The notes under the pieces were generated by a model, which saw only the letters and a program-made list of their open reading frames with translations, ran no database searches and was not told where the DNA came from. This document shows, one piece after another, positions 61,596 to 64,000 of a stretch of 64,000 nt of DNA (positions are counted from its first letter, which is position 1; each line of letters begins with the position of its first letter). The DNA lies in assembly GCA_023055505.1 (NCBI GenBank), contig JALIRH010000031.1, positions 2,440,485 through 2,504,484 on the forward strand, given 5' to 3'. Position numbers and translations under genes: made by a program. This DNA is from Callipepla californica brunnescens (taxonomy: Eukaryota > Chordata > Aves > Galliformes > Odontophoridae).

Positions 61596-64000
61596 GTAAA
61601 TGTGTTTTGTGCTTGTGCATGTGGGATTTCTAGCATACTGCTGCCAATTTACCTCTCACTGGCTGCAGCCTCTGTACCTCTAATTACTCTGTGTTCAGCA
61701 GTTCTGTCCTCTACATTTCCTGCTCCTTCTAATTTACCTTCCTGTCCCTTGGTAAACTTGATAGCTTCCATGAAGACAGCAAAACTTACCATAAAACAGG
61801 GTGGGCTGATGGAGCATTCAGTTCCTTTTCTACATCGTGGGCAGGAAGGCATCAGGATTCGAAAGCCGGATTAAGGCAGCTTGACTTGTAAAGCAGTGAA
61901 TGAATGGCCAGTCTAAACTTTGTAAAACAGTGTGAATAAATCTTGCTCTACTGGCTCAAACTGCAGCGTGTAGATGGAAACTGTTTTTATTAGATGGAAG
62001 CATGTTGGAAGCAACTTGCAAGTATGTGGCCTGCTGGTTGTCCTTAGACTGAAGTGTGAAGGCCTCTAGCTTGCAATGGTACATGCCAGTACCAGTAAGG
62101 CACTCAGTCAGAGAGATGTGTTTTATAGGTATACACACTTACATATACAAACACACGCACTTGGAGCAGTGGATGTTCTTTTAATAGTGTTAGGAAATTC
62201 TGCAGATGTCATTACAAAAATGTTCATTCTGGCTTTGGTTCTTGGCAGACTAACCCTTCCATGCTGTTGAATTGGAAAAAAAAAAGGAAAAAAAAAAGGT
62301 TTTGCATCACTTACCCCCTTGCAACTTGCTGACCAAGGAAAAGGAGGCGCTAGCAGAAAAAAAAGGGAATGCCCCACAGTTCTTGTGTTGTGCTTTTACA
62401 GGTGCAGTTTTTGCCTTGGGCTCTTTGTATCAGTGACATGAGTCCATTTCATTTGCAGTCAGCTGCATGTGGAGAACACTAACATTGCCCAGGAAATGTG
62501 CTAGAAAATTGGACTGAGTCAGTAGGTCAGTAGCAAGTTTTAGATGTCAGTGAAACACTTCATTTCAAAATGGAGCATGTGATTTTTTTTTTTTTTTTAG
62601 TCATCTGGCATTTTAAGCAATGTAAGCGAGCAGACAAAACAAAAGGAGACCATTTCATAATGGTCTGGTTCACTGAGAAGCAAAAGTGCAGTTACAGACC
62701 TTGCAGAGTCTGTAAGAGGAAGTTGGTAGCTACCATTGCAAATTACAGAGCAGACACAACACGGCCTAAGGGGAGAGGCAGTGTGTTTTTAACAACACGG
62801 GACAAGCATTTAATTTATTTTGCTCTGCACTCTTTCCACCCTGGTCCATACCTCTGCTGTAATTCTCTTAACTGTTTTAGTTTCATCCAAGCTGTACCCA
62901 TATGGTCTGTAAATGCACCTTTGCTTTTCAGTAATAAATGACACATGGCTTCTTTGGCAGCTTAAGGCTTGACTTTTCATCTTGACACCCCTGGGCATCT
63001 GGCAGATGACAGATGATAGATTTAGACAAACAGTAAAAGCTGCGGAGTGCCTTGCATGTATGTTTATCTTAACTTTGTAACACAGTCCAAATGTTATTTA
63101 ACTTCATGTATTGAAAGGAGACCAATTGGGAAAGGCATTCACATACAGTAGGACAGCTGATGTTGCTGCTCTAATTACTTGTTTGGTATAGTTACTAGCA
63201 AGTTTATAATTTCCTGAGCATGACTGGATCTATTGAATTAAAGTGGGGTGTTTGGAAACGTGGTGGAGGAGGAAACCAAAAGTAGTTTTTAACAATAGAC
63301 AGTATATGTAAACCAGAACTTATTTACTTGATATGTTATTTTGGTCAGGTTGAATTTAGTTTTGAGATGGCTGCCATTTGCTTTGCCAAATACCTTTTAA
63401 GAGCAAGATATTTAGCACATTTTCTAGCCTGTAGGTAATGCTGTTTTCTGTGAAAAGATGAGTTGTTAAGTGCTCAGTATTGCAGTATGCTAGGGAATGG
63501 CAATTCTTTCTTTCTGTGTATTAGTAAATACTCTTTTTCATTAGTCAGCACACCTGGTACTTACTTTTTTATTGCAGTGGCAGAGATGTTGATACTTAAT
63601 ATGTTTACAGGAGACATTCGTTTATAAAAAATATGTGTTATTAATTGTTTGCAAAAAAACGAGCATATAAAGGTGAATCTTGGTGCAAATGGCAGTTATT
63701 TTTAAAGCAGTCATTACTATTAAATTTTAAACTTTTGTATATTGTTTTGAAATACTGCACTGCAGAATTTCTGGCATCCATGGGCATGTTTGCAATTGGA
63801 CTATGTTTTGTTCCCCAAAATGTATGCATAACTTTTTCTGCAACTCATTTTTCATTATTAGTGCAGCAGCAGAAGTATGTGTCTAAAGAAGCATAGACAC
63901 ATTGTATGTTCAGAGAAGCTAATAACTCAGGGGTTGTGTCTGCAAAATTCACACAAACTGCAGTCCTACCCTGCTGTGAAATGGTTTTCTTTGCATAAGT

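Larger units (their letters stand above)
1..64000 (+). other. PCSK5: PCSK5 gene, internal part (exons and introns)
   Basis: The whole window appears to lie inside one gene. Four + strand exons splice in frame (phases 0, 2, 1, 0 at the donor ends) into 161 residues matching the first half of the catalytic domain of a kexin/subtilisin-type proprotein convertase. These enzymes act in the secretory pathway and at the cell surface and cut precursors after paired basic residues. PCSK5 is chosen over the close paralogue PCSK6 because of LMQNY before the second exon, DFDPMPRYDAS in the second exon, and NPQHIHI and RQAFENGIRM in the fourth; PCSK6, as I recall it, has different residues at these places. 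The spacing of catalytic Asp and His is 41 residues, the same as I recall for human PCSK5 (173 and 214), so there is no indel. Promoter, signal peptide, prodomain, catalytic Ser and C-terminal Cys-rich repeats are not in the window. Confidence 0.93.
51073..64000 (+). other. PCSK5: PCSK5 intron, 5' part
   Basis: Starts with donor GTAGGT and runs off the window. It holds a CR1 fragment (53124-53985), a very degenerate CR1 (57305-58660) and several homopolymer tracts, including T30 at 61561-61590. The next PCSK5 exon was looked for and not seen. Stretches 51073-53123, 53986-57304 and 58661-64000 otherwise show nothing I can name. Confidence 0.85.

Noticed and set aside
61561..61860. Processed pseudogene on the minus strand, using T30 as a poly-A tail
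   Set aside because: No polyadenylation signal before the tract, no target duplication and no recognisable coding sequence; a simple homopolymer is the better reading.
51073..64000. The next PCSK5 exon (Gly-Arg start, WASGNGG motif)
   Set aside because: Looked for on the + strand and not found; it presumably lies beyond the window.
1..64000. Bacterial-type systems, CRISPR arrays, tRNA or rRNA genes, endogenous retrovirus LTRs
   Set aside because: No regularly spaced direct repeats, tRNA-like folds, rRNA signatures or LTR pairs were seen.

Overview
This is a window of vertebrate nuclear DNA, almost certainly from a bird. It is AT-rich, and only a tiny fraction codes for protein in GT-AG-bounded exons. 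Its interspersed repeats are overwhelmingly CR1 LINEs, recognised by the short AGAATCATAGAAT-type tail, which marks the 3' end, and by degenerate CR1 reverse-transcriptase reading frames. I see no Alu-, L1- or B1-like repeats. CR1 dominance with almost nothing else is typical of birds; the species cannot be fixed from the sequence alone.

The one gene I can support is the proprotein convertase PCSK5 (PC5/6), on the + strand. Four consecutive coding exons are present: 18943-19086, 21472-21548, 45886-45974 and 50900-51072 (144, 77, 89 and 173 bp). They splice in frame into 161 residues of the subtilisin-like catalytic domain and carry the catalytic Asp (LDDGIER) and His (HGTRCAGE). Exons upstream (signal peptide, prodomain) and downstream (oxyanion Asn, catalytic Ser, P domain, Cys-rich repeats) lie outside the window. 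In birds the region homologous to the human PCSK5 region (9q21) is mostly on the Z chromosome, so a Z origin is likely but inferred.

Layout. 1-18942: end of a long intron with five CR1 pieces (1.3, 3.7-5.1, 7.3-8.3, 10.1-10.6 and 11.1-12.7 kb, the last with a nested CR1 tail). 18943-21548: two exons 2.4 kb apart. 21549-45885: a 24.3 kb intron holding eight CR1 copies, one of them interrupted by a further CR1 tail, and a short hAT-type DNA transposon remnant with terminal inverted repeats and an 8-bp target duplication. 45886-51072: two exons 4.9 kb apart in a stretch without recognisable CR1. 51073-64000: start of another long intron with one moderately old and one very old CR1 fragment.

I found no operon-like cluster, CRISPR array, RNA gene or new multi-gene system. 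The observations most worth a second look are the hAT remnant, CR1 copies broken in unusual ways (nested tails, an internally deleted copy, a copy lacking its 3' end, a head-to-head pair), a possible cryptic terminal exon in the large intron, a weak acceptor beside an A-rich tract before the fourth exon, and several repeat-free intronic stretches that might be conserved noncoding elements.
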